A DNA stretch of 58,697 bases from Spiroplasma sp. AdecLV25b. Its GTDB lineage: Bacteria > Bacillota_I > Bacilli_A > Mycoplasmatales > VBWQ01. Positions within the stretch are counted from its first letter, which is position 1. Each line of letters starts with the position of its first letter. Shown here piece by piece: positions 30,459-43,025 of this stretch. The position numbers were made by a program, and so were the translations under genes. The notes under the pieces were generated by a model that was given only the letters and a program-made list of their open reading frames with translations, had not been told where the DNA came from and searched no databases. The stretch covers positions 1-58,697 of the forward strand of contig NZ_JAQYTS010000036.1 in NCBI RefSeq assembly GCF_030913225.1, given 5' to 3'.

Positions 30459-32178
30459 ATGTTAACTGTTTTAAATACTTTAAAAAGTATCCAATCCTTT
30501 ATATGATTGCCATGCTCGCAACTGTAATATCAGCTGCAGTGTCAGTAATCATCCCTAAAATTACCAATAACTTTTTAGCAAAACCTGATGGTTTTACTAA
30601 TTTAAGCAACATTCTAAATTTAGCTTACATTCTTATTAGTTTACAAATTGGTTCAGGATTATTTATGTATATTCGTAACTTAACAGGAAGTATGATTGGT
30701 GTTAAAGTAGAAATTGAATATCGTAATAAAGTTTTAAAACATTTATTAGAATTAGATATGTCATATTATGAAGACCGTAAAATTGGCGACACTCTAACTA
30801 AACTTATTAGTGATACAGGTGTGATTGGTGAAAACATGCAATCAATTCCTTTAACTATTCTTAGTTCTGTTGTTACCTTTTTCGGCTCAATTTATGTTAT
30901 TTTCTCTTTAAACTGACAGTTATCATTAATTGTTTTAGGAATTGTCTTATTAATCTTAGTAGTATCAATATTAAATGTTCAAATTATTCGTTACTTAAAC
31001 TACAAATGACGAAAAGTATATACTGATGTTAATGCTGATATTACCGACCGTTTAAGCACCATTACCTTAATCAAAAGTAATGCTACCGAAAAAACAGAAA
31101 ATGAAAGATTTTTCAATGAACATCTTAAATACTATCAAGCTGCTAAGAAAACTATTACCTTTGATAGTTTTACTAGAGCATTACTAATTACCCTACTAAC
31201 AGGTATTAATATTGTTGGATTAGTAGCAGGATTTATTTTCGTTAATAAAGGAATGTTACAACCCACAACTTTAATTGCTTTTATCTTAGCTGTTAATACT
31301 TTAATTTTCCCTGTTATTCAAAGTATTGTCTTACTTGGTAACCTTGCTAAAACATCAACTTCAATTATCCGAGTTAACGAAATTTTAGAAGTTGAACCAA
31401 AAATTAAAACGAAAGATAATGCTTTAGCAGTTAATGAAATTACTAATGATATTATTTTTGAAAATGTTAACTTCCGTTATGATGATAAAGAAGCATGAAT
31501 CTTAGAAAACTTTAATTTCACATTTGAAAAAGGAAAAAGTTATGTCATTATTGGTGCCACAGGAGTTGGAAAAACTACTATTTCAAAATTATTATTACGT
31601 TATTATGATCCTGCTCAAGGTCGGATTTTAATTAACAAAGATACTGACTTACGTGATGTTGATTTAGCACAATATTTACATCACATTGGTTATATTGAAC
31701 AAGATCCACAAATTTTATATGGTACCTTTGCTGAAAACATTAGTTATACCAAGCAAGGTGCAACATTAGATGAAATCAAAGCAGCAGCAACAAAGGCTAA
31801 TCTTCATGACTATATTCAAGAACTACCTAATGGTTATAATACTATTTTAGGAGAACGTGGTATTAACTTATCTGGTGGTCAAAAACAAAGAGTTGCCATT
31901 GCCCGTATCTTTTAAAAAATCCTGAATTACTAATCTTAGATGAAGCCACAAGTGTGCTTGATAACATTGTTGAAAAAGAAATTCAAGCTCAATTTAATAA
32001 GTTGATGATTGGTCGGACAAGTATTGTTATTGCTCACCGTTTATCAACCATTAAAACTGTTGATAAAATCTTAGTATTAGAAAAAGGAAAAGGATTAGTG
32101 CAAATTGGCACTTTTGATGAATTAAAAATTAAAGAAGGCCACTTTAAACATTTATATGAAGCAGGAATTATGGGTTAA
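30459..32178 (+). pseudogene. ABC exporter (membrane-ATPase fusion) with two frame disruptions
   Basis: Homodimer-type ABC exporter: six-helix membrane domain then ATPase with Walker A GATGVGKTT, Q-loop IEQDPQILYGTF, signature INLSGGQKQRVAIARI, Walker B LLILDEATSVLD and H-loop IVIAHRLS. Two slips: near 30476, where one A added to TTAAATAC gives MLTVLKYFKKYP, and near 31914, where ATCTTTTAA ends the frame and one extra T restores IFLKNPELL. Both are single-base losses in A/T runs. As sequenced the ATPase half is split before Walker B, so the protein is inactive unless the slips are sequencing errors or corrected by slippage. Substrate unknown. Confidence 0.8.
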
Positions 32179-32202
32179 ATACTTATTATAATAAATGCTT
32201 TT

Positions 32203-32238
32203 AAACCAACCATAGTTTTTAACTAGGTTGGTTTTTTA
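32203..32238 (+). terminator. terminator after the ABC exporter
   Basis: AACCAACC and GGTTGGTT flank a 14-nt loop, followed by six T. Confidence 0.85.
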
Positions 32239-32348
32239 TTAATTGAGCATATTTATCATCTCGAATTGTAATCACAAGTACGAAAATAAAAATTAAAATC
32301 ATACCCTAATCTCTTATAATTATTTTGTGATGGTATGTTTTCTGACTT

Positions 32349-33257
32349 CTAACTAATAACTTTTTTCATAAATAAGAAAGTTGATAATCCAAACAGGAAA
32401 ATGCATAAACCACTATAAACAAGAATAATAGTTACATTATTTTGAATACTTTGTATAGCATTGACATTTATTTTAAAATCACTAGTTAAATGAAAAGTAA
32501 AATCTGGATAACTAAATAAAGAATTTTTTTGAATATTAAAATCAATAGCAGAAAGTGCTAATGGTTTAAATCAAAAATCACCATAATAGCCTTGGAAATA
32601 AGTTCACAATTGACTTCAATGTTCAATAAAATTAAAATAATTAAGAACTTTATATATTTTCATAGTACTATTATATTTTGCAAAATTTTCATCATTATTA
32701 ATTTGGTTATTTGCTACTAAGTAATAAGTTAATATTTGATTATAAATGTAGTCTTCGACAGTTCTTAGTAAAATATAAACGGGATTTAAAAATATCGCAT
32801 CATATTGATTACGCAAAGACCCGTTAAAACGAACATAAGTTGTACTATCTTTAAAAGCTTTAGTTCAATCATTGGCATTTAAATTTGTTTTGACACCTGA
32901 TTCTTCAACATAAGAATTAGTAAGATTATACTCTAATAAAGTAGGAACTTTAGACTTAACCGAATAAGGTTTAGTTAATAATAAAAGAAAAGAACTATCT
33001 TCAACTTGCGTTCCAAATAATTTAATTGCGTTTATTAAAACAAAAATAAATAAAAGAATGCCATATAAAATCATAATATAATATTGAAAATTAATAAAAA
33101 ATTTATTAGCGTCTAATTTTAAGTTAAAAAAAACAAAAGTTGTGATTAAAGAAACAAATAATGACAAGCATATTAAAAATAAGGTAATAAAAGAATAAGA
33201 AATTTTAATTAAAATAAATTGAAATAAATTATTTCAACTGCTTTTATTAGTAGTCAT
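32349..33257 (-). CDS. lineage-specific membrane protein, unknown
   Basis: 302 aa. Two N-terminal transmembrane helices (about 18-45 and 55-80), an extracellular-looking loop of about 170 residues rich in Tyr/Asn/Phe, and a C-terminal helix (VTIILVYSGLCIFLFGLS) with a short basic tail. This resembles an ABC-permease or anchoring topology but no family is recognised. The ATG at 33257 is preferred over that at 33263 because AAGGAGTT is better spaced. Confidence 0.65.
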
Positions 33258-33328
33258 ATGCATAACTCCTTAATAATTAATATCTAGTGGGAATATTCTA
33301 ATATTCTACCCACTAGATAAATAATTTA

Positions 33329-33637
33329 TTAACTTCAAATTTTATTATTTTCACCTTTATTAACAATATAGTTTACAGAACTATAACCAAATGAATACGC
33401 AAAACTATTAAAATACATCCAAACATCAATAATACCTCTTCCTTGTGTATGTATAAATTTATTATTATCAACTAATTTATAGTATTTAAAGCTTGATTAT
33501 TAAAATTTTGTCCCGATGTGCCTGTATGATAATTTTTCATCATTAGTAAATCATTATTATTGATAATACCTTTTGCAGTCGCTAAAGCACTAGTCTTGTC
33601 ACTTAAATACTGAACTGTATCACCAAGATATTAAATT
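33329..33637 (-). pseudogene. C-terminal remnant of a lipoprotein paralogue
   Basis: Reads YLSDKTSALATAKGIINNND and NYHTGTSGQNFNNQ, then TAG; the next frame continues KYYKLVDNNKFIHTQGRG, WMYFNSFAYSFGYSS and YIVNKGENNKIWS to a stop. This aligns with the C-terminus of the adjacent lipoprotein (YMSEKVKSFAVSKNILNSSD... NFTIKKGVDNKVWP). The slip is again a missing A in TTAAATAC. The N-terminal part is absent. Confidence 0.65.
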
Positions 33638-33768
33638 AAGTATGCAAATTCAACTAACATCAATACTTTACTTGTGGAACTAACTTATCTTAACTTTAAA
33701 TTATAATAAATTCAAAGTAAATTCTTTCTACTAATAAATGATGTATTGTCTGAACTGTAAAAATTTTG

Positions 33769-33891
33769 TTATGGTCAAACTTTATTATCTACACCTTTTT
33801 TAATTGTAAAATTAGTAGAAGAAAAACCATTATATACATACCCCAAAATTTATATCAAATCTCTTTATACCACTCATATAAAATTTATCAT
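33769..33891 (-). pseudogene. out-of-frame tail of the lipoprotein gene
   Basis: Continuation of the preceding lipoprotein in shifted frames, ending VDNKVWP at 33769-33771. It contains at least two disruptions. Between it and the paralogue remnant (33638-33768) I see only AT-rich decayed sequence. Confidence 0.5.
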
Positions 33892-35316
33892 CTATTTTTT
33901 TGTATTTAAAATAGTATTCCCAATATCACTTCCATTATAGTAATTAATGCAAGTACAAAAATCACTGCTATTTAAAATATTTTTGCTAACAGCAAAACTT
34001 TTTACTTTTTCACTCATATATAAAAGTGCATCATTAAAAGTACTATTATTGGTATCATAAGCATCAAAATCTGAAGCATTCATCACAAAACCAGTATCAT
34101 AAGAAGCATCTCCTAATTTTGTATTTCAAAATTTATTTATTAAAATACCTTCTGTAGAAAAAAGTTCTGCAAATTTATTAGAATCATCCTCAATTTTTTC
34201 ATTTCTTGTTTGATTTCCTATAACTACTGTTGAAATTTTAGTAGGTATTAAAATTAAATCATTGTATTTTCAATTATTAAGTTGATAACTACCAATTAAA
34301 GTAACTTTATCTAAGTCTTGTGGTGCAATTAAACTCTTGCTTGTTCATGAATTTAATTTTTTTTCAAATTCTTCATTATTTTTTGAAGCAAGATTTTTAA
34401 TATCTTGAATTACTTGCTGCTTATCTTTAGTAAAAATAGTAGGTTCAGATCCATCTAATACATTTCCCGTCATTACTGATGTTTCATCTAAATTTGAATC
34501 AATAATTGTAACTTTAGAATTATTGATTTTTGTTGTTATGTTGTTTTTAAAATTTTGTAATAAATCTTGGTCTTGAATTCATTTTGATAAATTAAATTTA
34601 TTATTTCCTTTAATTTCAATTAAATAGTTTTTTAAATTATTAACGACATTATCGCTAGCTAAGTGAACAATAGTACTTAATTGTGCTTCATCGTTAGCTA
34701 AATAAAAATCATAATTTTGGTCTAATTCATAATCTGTGATTTGACCATCATTAGCTTTATATTTTAAAGTTAAAACTAATCTAGAACTTAGGTAATTTCA
34801 ACTATCAACTTTATATTTGGTTGATGTATAATCAGAAATACCAAATGCACCATCTTGTTTTCATTCCTCAAAAGTTTTTTTATTAATTGTTGATTTATTT
34901 TCATCTAACTTTAAAATTTCATTACTATTAATACCATAAAATAATAATTTTAACTTTTCATCATTTGCTAAATATGAACCAAAACTTTTAATATTTTCTT
35001 TAAAAATATCATAAAATGAATTTGTTAAAGCAAGATTGGAAATGACTCCTACCGCAGCAGCATCAACTCCTGTTAACAATGATCCTGTATTTTTTTGACC
35101 AAAATTACTTGGTTTTAATAAATTCTTATTTTCTATAATTAGATTTCCAAATAATTCAGAGATTTTGTTTTCTGCTGTTTTCAATAAACCTATAGTATCT
35201 ATTGGTTCATTATCTGGATTAGGTGTTGGATTTGCTTTACTACCACAAGCTACAACATTTAATGGAACTGGTACTGTCAAAATTAATACTGTTAATAAAG
35301 ATAATAGTTTTCTCAT
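33892..35316 (-). CDS. membrane lipoprotein, C-terminally truncated by frameshift
   Basis: 474 aa. Signal peptide and lipobox LNVVAC with lipidation at Cys24, then a Pro/Asn-rich spacer and a large extracellular domain of unknown type. The frame ends at TAG (33892), but a continuation in other frames (KKIDDKFYMSGIKRFDINFG, then GFSSTNFTIKKGVDNKVWP to 33769) matches two paralogous tails nearby, so the ancestral protein was about 40 residues longer; one missing A in a run of seven explains the first shift. AGAGGGTAAG is the ribosome-binding site. Probably surface-exposed. Confidence 0.75.
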
Positions 35317-35587
35317 AAATTCTTACCCTCTTTCTGTCTTATTATGTTGAAAGTATCACTTATTTTGTGAAACATTCTAAGTGTATTATATTATTATATA
35401 ATGATAAATATACTTATTCGATTAATCAGTAATATGGATGGAGAACCAATTTAACCAAATAATAACACTACCTTACTTACAAAATTAACACCTACTATTT
35501 TCTTGATTTAAAAAAATATAAAATAACACTTATTATATATAATTACTTACAAATACTATTTTTAGTATTTTGGAAAGGAATGAAATT

Positions 35588-36745
35588 ATGAAATCATTAT
35601 TAGCATTAATTGCAACAGCAACTGTAATAGGAACTGTAGCACCAACTATTAATCATCATCAATTAACACTTACCAATACTACAAAAACTGTATCAAACCT
35701 ATCATGAAAATTTACTAAAACTAATAAAAATATCCAAAGTTTAACATATTGAAATAATACAACTAGTGTTTTTAAAGAACAAAAAACTAATAAACTTTTT
35801 TTCATTAATTCCCAAGGTGAAATTAAAAATACTAATTTATACAATGCCGATCTTAATTCTAATGATTTTACCCAAATTATTAATGATAATTATGCTATTA
35901 TTATTGGTGGAAAAACTGTTAACGAACCATTTCAGTTCTTTTTAGTTAATAAAAAATATAAATTTGTTGATCTAAACAGTTTTGATATTTTAAAAAATGT
36001 AGAAATTATAAATACTCAAATAATTGATGATACTCATATCATGATTATTGATAAAAATCATATTGGATTTTTATTAACTATTAACAATGAAAAAATAGAT
36101 ATTATAAAATTAAATACTGAAGTTTTGGATGTCAAGAAAATTAGTAATAATCTAGTTGCTATTTTAAAAATAAAAGTATTCCCTACAAAAAAAGTAGGCA
36201 TTACAATTATTTATGATATTGTTAATAACAAACAAATCCAAGAATTTGATGATATTTATTTTGCTGATATTAAAATGTTCAATGATCAAAATGGTATATT
36301 AACAACAGTTGACAAGCAAACCTACTGAGTTACTAATAATAATTATGTCACTTTAAAATTATTAGATTTTAAAAGTACAGGTCTAGAATTTTTAAACAAT
36401 AAAACCATTATCACAGAAGGTGATACGTTATATCAAATAAATATTGATGGTTCTTTTTCTGCGCTAAAGCATTCAGGTGACTTTAAATTTTGTACTAATA
36501 ATCTTGGCATAATTTTTAATCAAAATGAATCATCTTACTTAATTAGTCAAAATATTATAACAAATGAATTAAACTATACTCAAATTAAAATTAATAATTT
36601 ACCTATTAGTTATGATTTTGCCACAAAACCTGTTGTAGTAAACACTAATTATTTGATGTTTTCACTATTTACTAATGGACAAAGTAAATCATATGTGATA
36701 GACAAAACTGGAAATAATATTAAAATTTTCCTACTAATTATTTAA
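35588..36745 (+). CDS. secreted protein of unknown function, frame slip near the C-terminus
   Basis: 385 aa as sequenced. An N-terminal signal peptide, MKSLLALIATATVIGTVAPT, lacks a lipobox Cys, so export rather than lipidation is likely. The rest is beta-rich with recurring short strands (IGFLLTINNEKIDIIKL, KTIITEGDTLYQINIDG), reminiscent of propeller-like repeats. A stop at 36743-36745 seems caused by one missing T at 36727-36729; one extra base would continue as FPTNYLNLGAINLNKS to 36831. RBS GGAAAGGAAT. Divergent from the lipoprotein gene; the 271-nt gap between them holds probable back-to-back promoters. Confidence 0.65.
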
Positions 36746-36859
36746 ACTTAGGCGCAATTAATCTTAATAAAAGTATTGTTATGGACACATTAACATATGA
36801 AAGTTATTTTTTAACTACTACTTTAAGTTAAAACATTATCTTTTATTTACTTAATATTT

Positions 36860-36895
36860 AAAACTTGTTAGTTGTTTAAACAACTAACAAGTTTT
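36860..36895. terminator. bidirectional terminator between convergent genes
   Basis: AAAACTTGTTAGTTGT and its exact complement around TTAA: a 16-bp stem with T/A tracts on both sides, serving the secreted-protein gene and the hydrolase. Confidence 0.85.
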
Positions 36896-36899
36896 ATGG

Positions 36900-37862
36900 C
36901 TAAACATTTGAAGAATCAATTCACTTCTTAACATCATCTAAAATTTCAATAATATTAGACTCATTTAAAATTGCATGCTTGCCATTTTCGTAGAAATTAT
37001 AAGTAATCCCATCTCGCCAATGTTTATTATTAATTTTAATCTTATTGAAATCAGCAAATGCATCTTTACCTGATTGCACAATTAAAACTGGACATTTAGC
37101 ACTATTAAGATTTTTAGGAACATTTTTACTTAACTTTTGTGCTTGCAAGGAAAATAACAAAGTAAATTTCATATTAGTCATTGCTCGCATTTTACCATTT
37201 TTAATATATTTAGGATTAGTTGATATTTCTTCCATTTCAAAAGTAAGCGGTAAATTATGATGCTTATGAAACAGAAAACCTCATAACGATTGACAAACCA
37301 ATGATGGTTTTAATTTAAATACTTGTTTTTTAGTAACAAAATTAGTTAATATTGCACCATCAATCATTTTAGTTAATTTCTTAGCAGCTAATGCTGTTAA
37401 AGCAGAACCTAATGACTCACCCATTAAGATAATCTTTTTATCAGGATATCGTTCATTTAAAACACTAATAATATCTTTAATATCATTAATAGTTGTTCCT
37501 AATGTATGATATTTTCATTTTTCATTTTCGCCAAAACCACGTTGATCAAAACTTAAAAAAGAAATGCCATTTTTAGTAAAATATTTAGTTGATGTTTTAA
37601 AATCAGTTAACGAAGCACCCATGCCATGAACACCAATAATAATATACTTACTATTATCAACAAATTTAAATTCAGTATGTAAAAAATAATTATCACGGGT
37701 TATGATTCCTTCATTACTTCATTGAGGAAAATGGAGATTTCGTTCTCAATAATAGTCAATATGAAAAATTTGATAAATGCGATAAATAATATAAATTAAT
37801 AGTAAGACTGCTAAAATACCAATGACTACTGTTCATCAATACTGTTGCCAAAAATTATCCAT
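36900..37862 (-). CDS. membrane-anchored alpha/beta hydrolase (paralogue 3)
   Basis: 320 aa. N-terminal transmembrane helix (VVIGILAVLLLIYIIYRIY) and hydrolase domain: GVHGMGASLTDF, FDQRGFGENE, nucleophile GESLGSALT, acid QSGKDAFADF, histidine ENGKHAIL. It closely parallels the 18.5-kb copy. Start has TTGGAGG. Stands alone between a terminator and crr. Confidence 0.85.
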
Positions 37863-38032
37863 AATAATTTAATAACCTCCAAAAATAGCACAAGAATAAA
37901 ACTGCTTATTAATATTTTATCAAATTAATTAATAATTTATTCAAACTAAAGCAATTCTAGTATATTTAATTAAAAAAGTGTTTTAAAATGCATCTAGATA
38001 ATTCTTAGATGCATTTATTCTTTATAAAATTA

Positions 38033-38551
38033 TTATTTTTTAACAATCTCAGCAATTAATTGTCCTTGTGTTACTTCACCTTTAACTAACACATTAACTT
38101 TATAGTCTAACATTGTTTCAGTAGTAAATAAAATTGGTGTAACAACTTCTTTTTTACCTTTTTCTTTGATTTCTTGTAAATTTGCAATCACCATAACATC
38201 ATTTTGATTAATTCTATTGCCTTGCTTAACTTTAATGTCAAAACCTTTACCTGCTAATTCAACTGTATCAATGCCAATATGAACTAAACATTCAACACCA
38301 GTAGTATCATCTTTAATACCATAGGCATGACCTGTACTGAAAACAGTTGCTAAAACTCCACTAAATGGTGCAACAAAACTAATTCCTGCTTTTTCTTTAT
38401 AATGAGGAATAATGGCAAAACCAGTTCCTAACATTTCTTGGGAAAAAACAGGATCTTGCACTTCACTAAGATTAATAATTTTTCCAGAAACTGGGGCATA
38501 AATTTCTAATTTCTTACTTTGACCCGTATTTTTTGAAAATCATTTTCGCAT
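38033..38551 (-). CDS. crr: PTS glucose-type EIIA component
   Basis: 172 aa. Accepts phosphate from HPr and passes it to an EIIB. EIYAPVSGKIINLSEVQDP and the strand FVAPFSGVLATVF are typical; the phosphorylated histidine is His91 in ECLVHIGIDTVEL, with His75 in STGHAYG as partner. A free-standing EIIA rather than fused to an EIIBC. Follows ptsI and a small membrane protein. RBS AGAGGAG. Confidence 0.93.
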
Positions 38552-38610
38552 TTTTATTCTCCTCTTTAATTACAATATATGTATACTTTATAATTCTAGC
38601 ATAACTTTTA

Positions 38611-38883
38611 TTAATTTAACCAACTAATTAATGCCATAATGGAACTTATTAACGAAACTAAAAACATAAAGGCAATCATTAAAAAAATTTTACGTTTAAT
38701 GAATACTAAAATACCTTCTTCTTTGCTAATCTTCAAATACTTTTGATTATTTGGTCGTTTACTTCATCATAAATGAATCCCTAAAAAAATCATTCCTAGC
38801 ACTACTGATGAAGTTATTCACACAATAAATCCAACAGTTGTTGTAGTTTGAGGTGTTTCTACTGCTTGAAAATTTCAATACAT
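38611..38883 (-). CDS. small two-helix membrane protein in the pts operon
   Basis: 90 aa. Transmembrane helices at about 20-43 (FIVWITSSVVLGMIFLG) and 68-88 (MIAFMFLVSLISSIMALI) with a basic cytoplasmic loop. Start at 38883 fits AAAGGAT spacing better than the ATG 9 nt upstream. Lies 16 nt after ptsI and 59 nt before crr. Function unknown. Confidence 0.7.
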
Positions 38884-38899
38884 TTTATACATATCCTTT

Positions 38900-40621
38900 T
38901 TATTTTGTTTTTAACATTTTTTCAACTAATGATTTAACTTCATCGTTCGTTTCACATTCTAAGGCTTTGGTAACTAATTGTTCCATATCCTTTTTATTTA
39001 AAGTACTAATAATCTTTCTTGTTTCTAAAACACTAGATGCTGACATTGAAAATTCGTCTAACCCTAATCCTACTAATAATGGGACAGCAATTTGGTCACC
39101 AGCCATTTCACCACACATGGCAACAGGACGATTATATTTATGACCACCATCAATTGTCATTTTAATTAAACGTAAAATAGCAGGGTGATATGGTTGGTAC
39201 AAATATGATACTTTTTCTGACATACGGTCAGCTGCAATACTATATTGAATTAAATCATTTGTACCAATTGAAAAGAAATCAGCGTATTTAGCAAATGTTT
39301 CAGCATTAATAGCAGCAACCGGAATTTCAATCATCATTCCAATTTTAATATCATCGCTAACACCAATCTTAGCTTTTTTTAATTCATCTTTACATTCTAA
39401 AGTTAATGCCTTGGCTGCTTTGAACTCTTCAACTGTGGCAATCATTGGAAACATAATAGCTAATTTACCAAAGACAGAGGCACGCAATAAAGCACGTAAT
39501 TGGGTTTTAAAAATATCTTTACGATCTAAACATAAACGAATAGCACGATAACCAAGGAATGGATTCATTTCTTTTGGTAAATCTAGATAAGATAATTCTT
39601 TATCACCACCAATATCTAAAGTTCTAATAACAATTTGATTTTTTGTTTTTTCCAATACGGCTTTATATTGTTCAAATTGGAAATCTTCCGTAGGGAAATC
39701 TTTACTTTCCATGTATAAAAATTCAGTTCTAAATAATCCTACACCTTGCGCATCAAATTCTAATACTTTATCCATATCTTTTGGTGAACCAATATTAGCT
39801 TCTAATTTCACTTCATGATTATCTTTAGTTATAGTTTTTTTGCCTTTAAATACTAGTAATTCTGCTTGCAATTTAACTCATGATGTTTGTTTAGCAACCC
39901 ATTTCGCTTTTTCACTACCATCCAAATTAATTTCAACGGTTCCTTCACTACCATCTAAAGCACAAATTTGATTATCTTTGATTTTAATAGTCACATCTTG
40001 TAAACCAAGAACAGCAGGAATGCCAATACTACGTGCCATAATGGCTGCATGTGATGTTCTACCACCAATATCGCATAAGAATCCTTTGACAAATTTTGGA
40101 TTTAACTGACTAGTTTCTGATGGAGTTAAATCATGACTAACAATAATTATTTCTTCTTTAATGTTTGTTAAATCGATAGTTTTAATATTTAAGATTTTTC
40201 TTAAAATACGATCACGAACATCAATGACATCCCCAACACGTTCACGGAAATAGTCATCATCCATTCCTTGTAAAGTAGTAATAGTTTTATTAGCAACAAT
40301 TTCAGTAGCACGTGCTGCATTTAACATTTCTGATTTAATTAGTTCCTCTACGCCTTCTACTAGTTCAGGGTCGGTTGTGACACTAAGATGAGCTTCAAAA
40401 ACAGCAGCTTTTTCTTCACCCATCGTTACTGTTGTTTTTTGAATTAAAACTTTAATTTCTTTACCAGCAGCTTCTAAAGCGTCATGAAATTTTTTAATTT
40501 CATTAGCTAATTCTTTTTCACTAACCTTTTTATCACTAGTTTTAATTACTTCATGTTTTAAAACTAAAGCTTTAGCTACAGCGATACCGTTACTAGCGCC
40601 AATGCCTTTTAATTTTAGCAT
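38900..40621 (-). CDS. ptsI: phosphoenolpyruvate-protein phosphotransferase (PTS enzyme I)
   Basis: 573 aa. Autophosphorylates from PEP and passes phosphate to HPr, driving all PTS sugar uptake. The phosphohistidine is His191 in [13 protein letters not shown]; the PEP-binding domain shows [35 protein letters not shown] and CGEMAGD with the catalytic Cys. Full length. RBS AAGGAGTG. No ptsH here. Confidence 0.96.
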
Positions 40622-40741
40622 TCAATTCACTCCTTATATTCTTTGTATTTGTTTAACATCTATTTAAATTATAATGAATATTTCCTATAATTGGTGAAAA
40701 AAATTATTTATTTGTGATAAATATCAAAGTTAAATAGTAAA

Positions 40742-42088
40742 TTAGTTTTTAACATTCTTAATAAAGTCAAAGTTTTTCTTTTTTTGTGTTAAATAAAATG
40801 GGGTTTGACCTTTACTATCTTTAATATAAACATTAGCACCAAGTGTTGATAATATTTCAGCAACTTCTTTGTTGTTATTAACAATTGCAGTATGCAATGG
40901 AGTATGTCCAAATTTATTATCTTTACTATTAATATTCATTCCTTTTTCAATAAGTAACTTAATAAAATTATTTTTCTTATAAGTAACAACAGTATGCAAT
41001 AATGATACATCATTATCTAAATCACTGCTAATGTTTAAATCAACACCATTATTCAATAGTAGTTTTAAAACAGTTGGCGTGCTTATCATTGCAGTAATGA
41101 CTAATAGCAAAGCATTATTATTAGTAATATCAGCACCATTATCAATTAATAATTGAATAAGTTTAATGTTATTAGTTTCAATAGCTATATAAAGAGGCAC
41201 TTTATAGTTTTTATCTCTAATATTAACGTCAGCACCACTATCAATTAATAACTGTAGTATTTCATGATTATTTTTCTCAATCAGCATTTCAATAGTACTA
41301 ACATCATCAGCTAAAATGTTAATATTAGCACCATTTGCTAATAAATATTTTACTATGGCAATATTTTCCTGATAAGCAGCAATAAACAAAGCATTAGCTC
41401 CTAATCCATCAACAACATTAATATCAACTCCTCATGATAAAATTGCTCTTACTAATTCATAATTTCCACTATTTGCTGCTAAATGTAATGGTGAATATTT
41501 TATTTCTTTATTCTTTTCAGTAATAACATGATTAAGTAATTGGTTAAAATCAACACCAATCTCATAAAATAATTTGATTAATGAAATCTCTTGAAAACTT
41601 TCCATTTCAATTTTTAAATAATGATATTTTTTATTTAGTGAAATTATTTTATCAATCATTTTATTAATTTGAGTAGTAAATTGTTTACGAAGCTGATTAG
41701 TATTTTTACCAACTTTAATATTCATATCAATTAATAAAAAAATTATTTTTTCAAAAACAATTGAGCGTGTTGTCTTTTTAAATAATGCTTTTTTAGTGCT
41801 AGCAGCTTTTTTGAAAGTAGTAATAAAAAAATCATAAAATCCCAAAATAATCTTAGTTTTACTGATATTGTTGGCAACTGCTAGTTTTTCATTACTATCA
41901 TTAATAGTTGCTACATATTCTTCTTGAAATTCTAAGCAAACACTTACAATTTTTTGATTTTCTTTTAATGCTCTACTCATTTCTAAATGTGCTAAATTAA
42001 CAGATAGTTTTTCTTTTACTAAAGTTTCTATAAAATCATTTCTTTCTTTAATAATATTTTTAGAATTTATTGAATATTTCTCTTCCAT
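40742..42088 (-). CDS. ankyrin-repeat protein
   Basis: 448 aa. An N-terminal helical domain of about 190 residues, without signal peptide, is followed by about eight ankyrin repeats to the C-terminus: canonical YSPLHLAANSGNYELVRAIL and TPLHTAIVNNNKEVAEILS, degenerate ones between (STIEMLIEKNNHEILQLLI, VPLYIAIETNNIKLIQLLI). Ankyrin arrays mediate protein-protein binding and in host-associated bacteria are often effectors; that role is inference. RBS AAAGGAGC. Divergent from azoR. Confidence 0.85.
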
Positions 42089-42332
42089 TTCCTTGCTCCT
42101 TTTTTTAATCCTATATATAATTAAGATTGTATCACATAAATATCAAGCAATACCCAAGAATTCATTGATATTTATTTGTTATTTTTGCATACATGTGTGG
42201 GAGAAAATTTGAAAATAAAATATCTTGAAATTTCATATTAAACATGTTTTAGCGATTTTTATTAAATACAAACAAAACTATTAAAAATGATAGAATCATA
42301 ATTATAAAAATATTAGGAGGTAACGAAAAATA

Positions 42333-42935
42333 ATGTCAAACAAAGTATTAGTAATCAAATCATCACCAATTACCAAAGAAAAATCATATTCAACAGCACT
42401 AGGTAATCGTTTTGTTAAATATTATCGTGAATTTCATCAAGAAGACGAAATTATTGAATTAGATTTAAATGAAATAGATATGAGTAAAAAAAATATTAAT
42501 ACTCATAACTTTAATGAATATTTCAATGAGACTGACTCAGATTTTTATATTAACCAATTAAAAAGTGTCCAAAAAGTAATTTTTGTTTCACCGATGATTA
42601 ATTTTAATATTAGTCCTATTGGCAAAACATACTTAGATCATATTCTAGTAGCTAACAAAACTTTCTCTTATAAATATCAAAAAAAGGGTGACGCCATTGG
42701 TTTATTAGATAACTTAAAAGTACAAATCTTAACAACACAAGGTGCACCCTTTAGTTGATATCCTTGAGGAAATCATACTGAATATTTACGTGGCACTTGA
42801 AACTTTGTTGGGGCAAAAGTAGTAGAACCGATATTAGTAGCAGGAACAAAAGTTAAGCCAGAAGGTGATTTAACACCTGAACAATTAATTGATAAATATG
42901 ATACTAAAATTAAATCTGCTGCTAAAGAATTCTAG
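42333..42935 (+). CDS. azoR: FMN-dependent NADH-azoreductase
   Basis: 200 aa flavodoxin-fold quinone/azo reductase. KVLVIKSSPITKEKSYST at the N-terminus is the FMN phosphate site, VIFVSPMINFNISPIGKTYLD the flavin-binding middle, and LTTQGAPFSWYPWGN the conserved third segment. Two-electron quinone reduction, probably against oxidative stress. RBS AGGAGG with monocistronic layout and its own terminator. Confidence 0.92.
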
Positions 42936-42951
42936 AATAAAGACTTTTCTT

Positions 42952-42995
42952 AAAATGGAGTTACTAAGGGTTTTCTTAGTAGCTCCATTTCATTT
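42952..42995 (+). terminator. terminator after azoR
   Basis: AAATGGAGTTACTAAG and its near-perfect complement CTTAGTAGCTCCATTT around a GGTTTT loop. Confidence 0.8.
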
Positions 42996-43025
42996 ATTAA
43001 TGTTAAAACTTTATAGAATTTAGGA

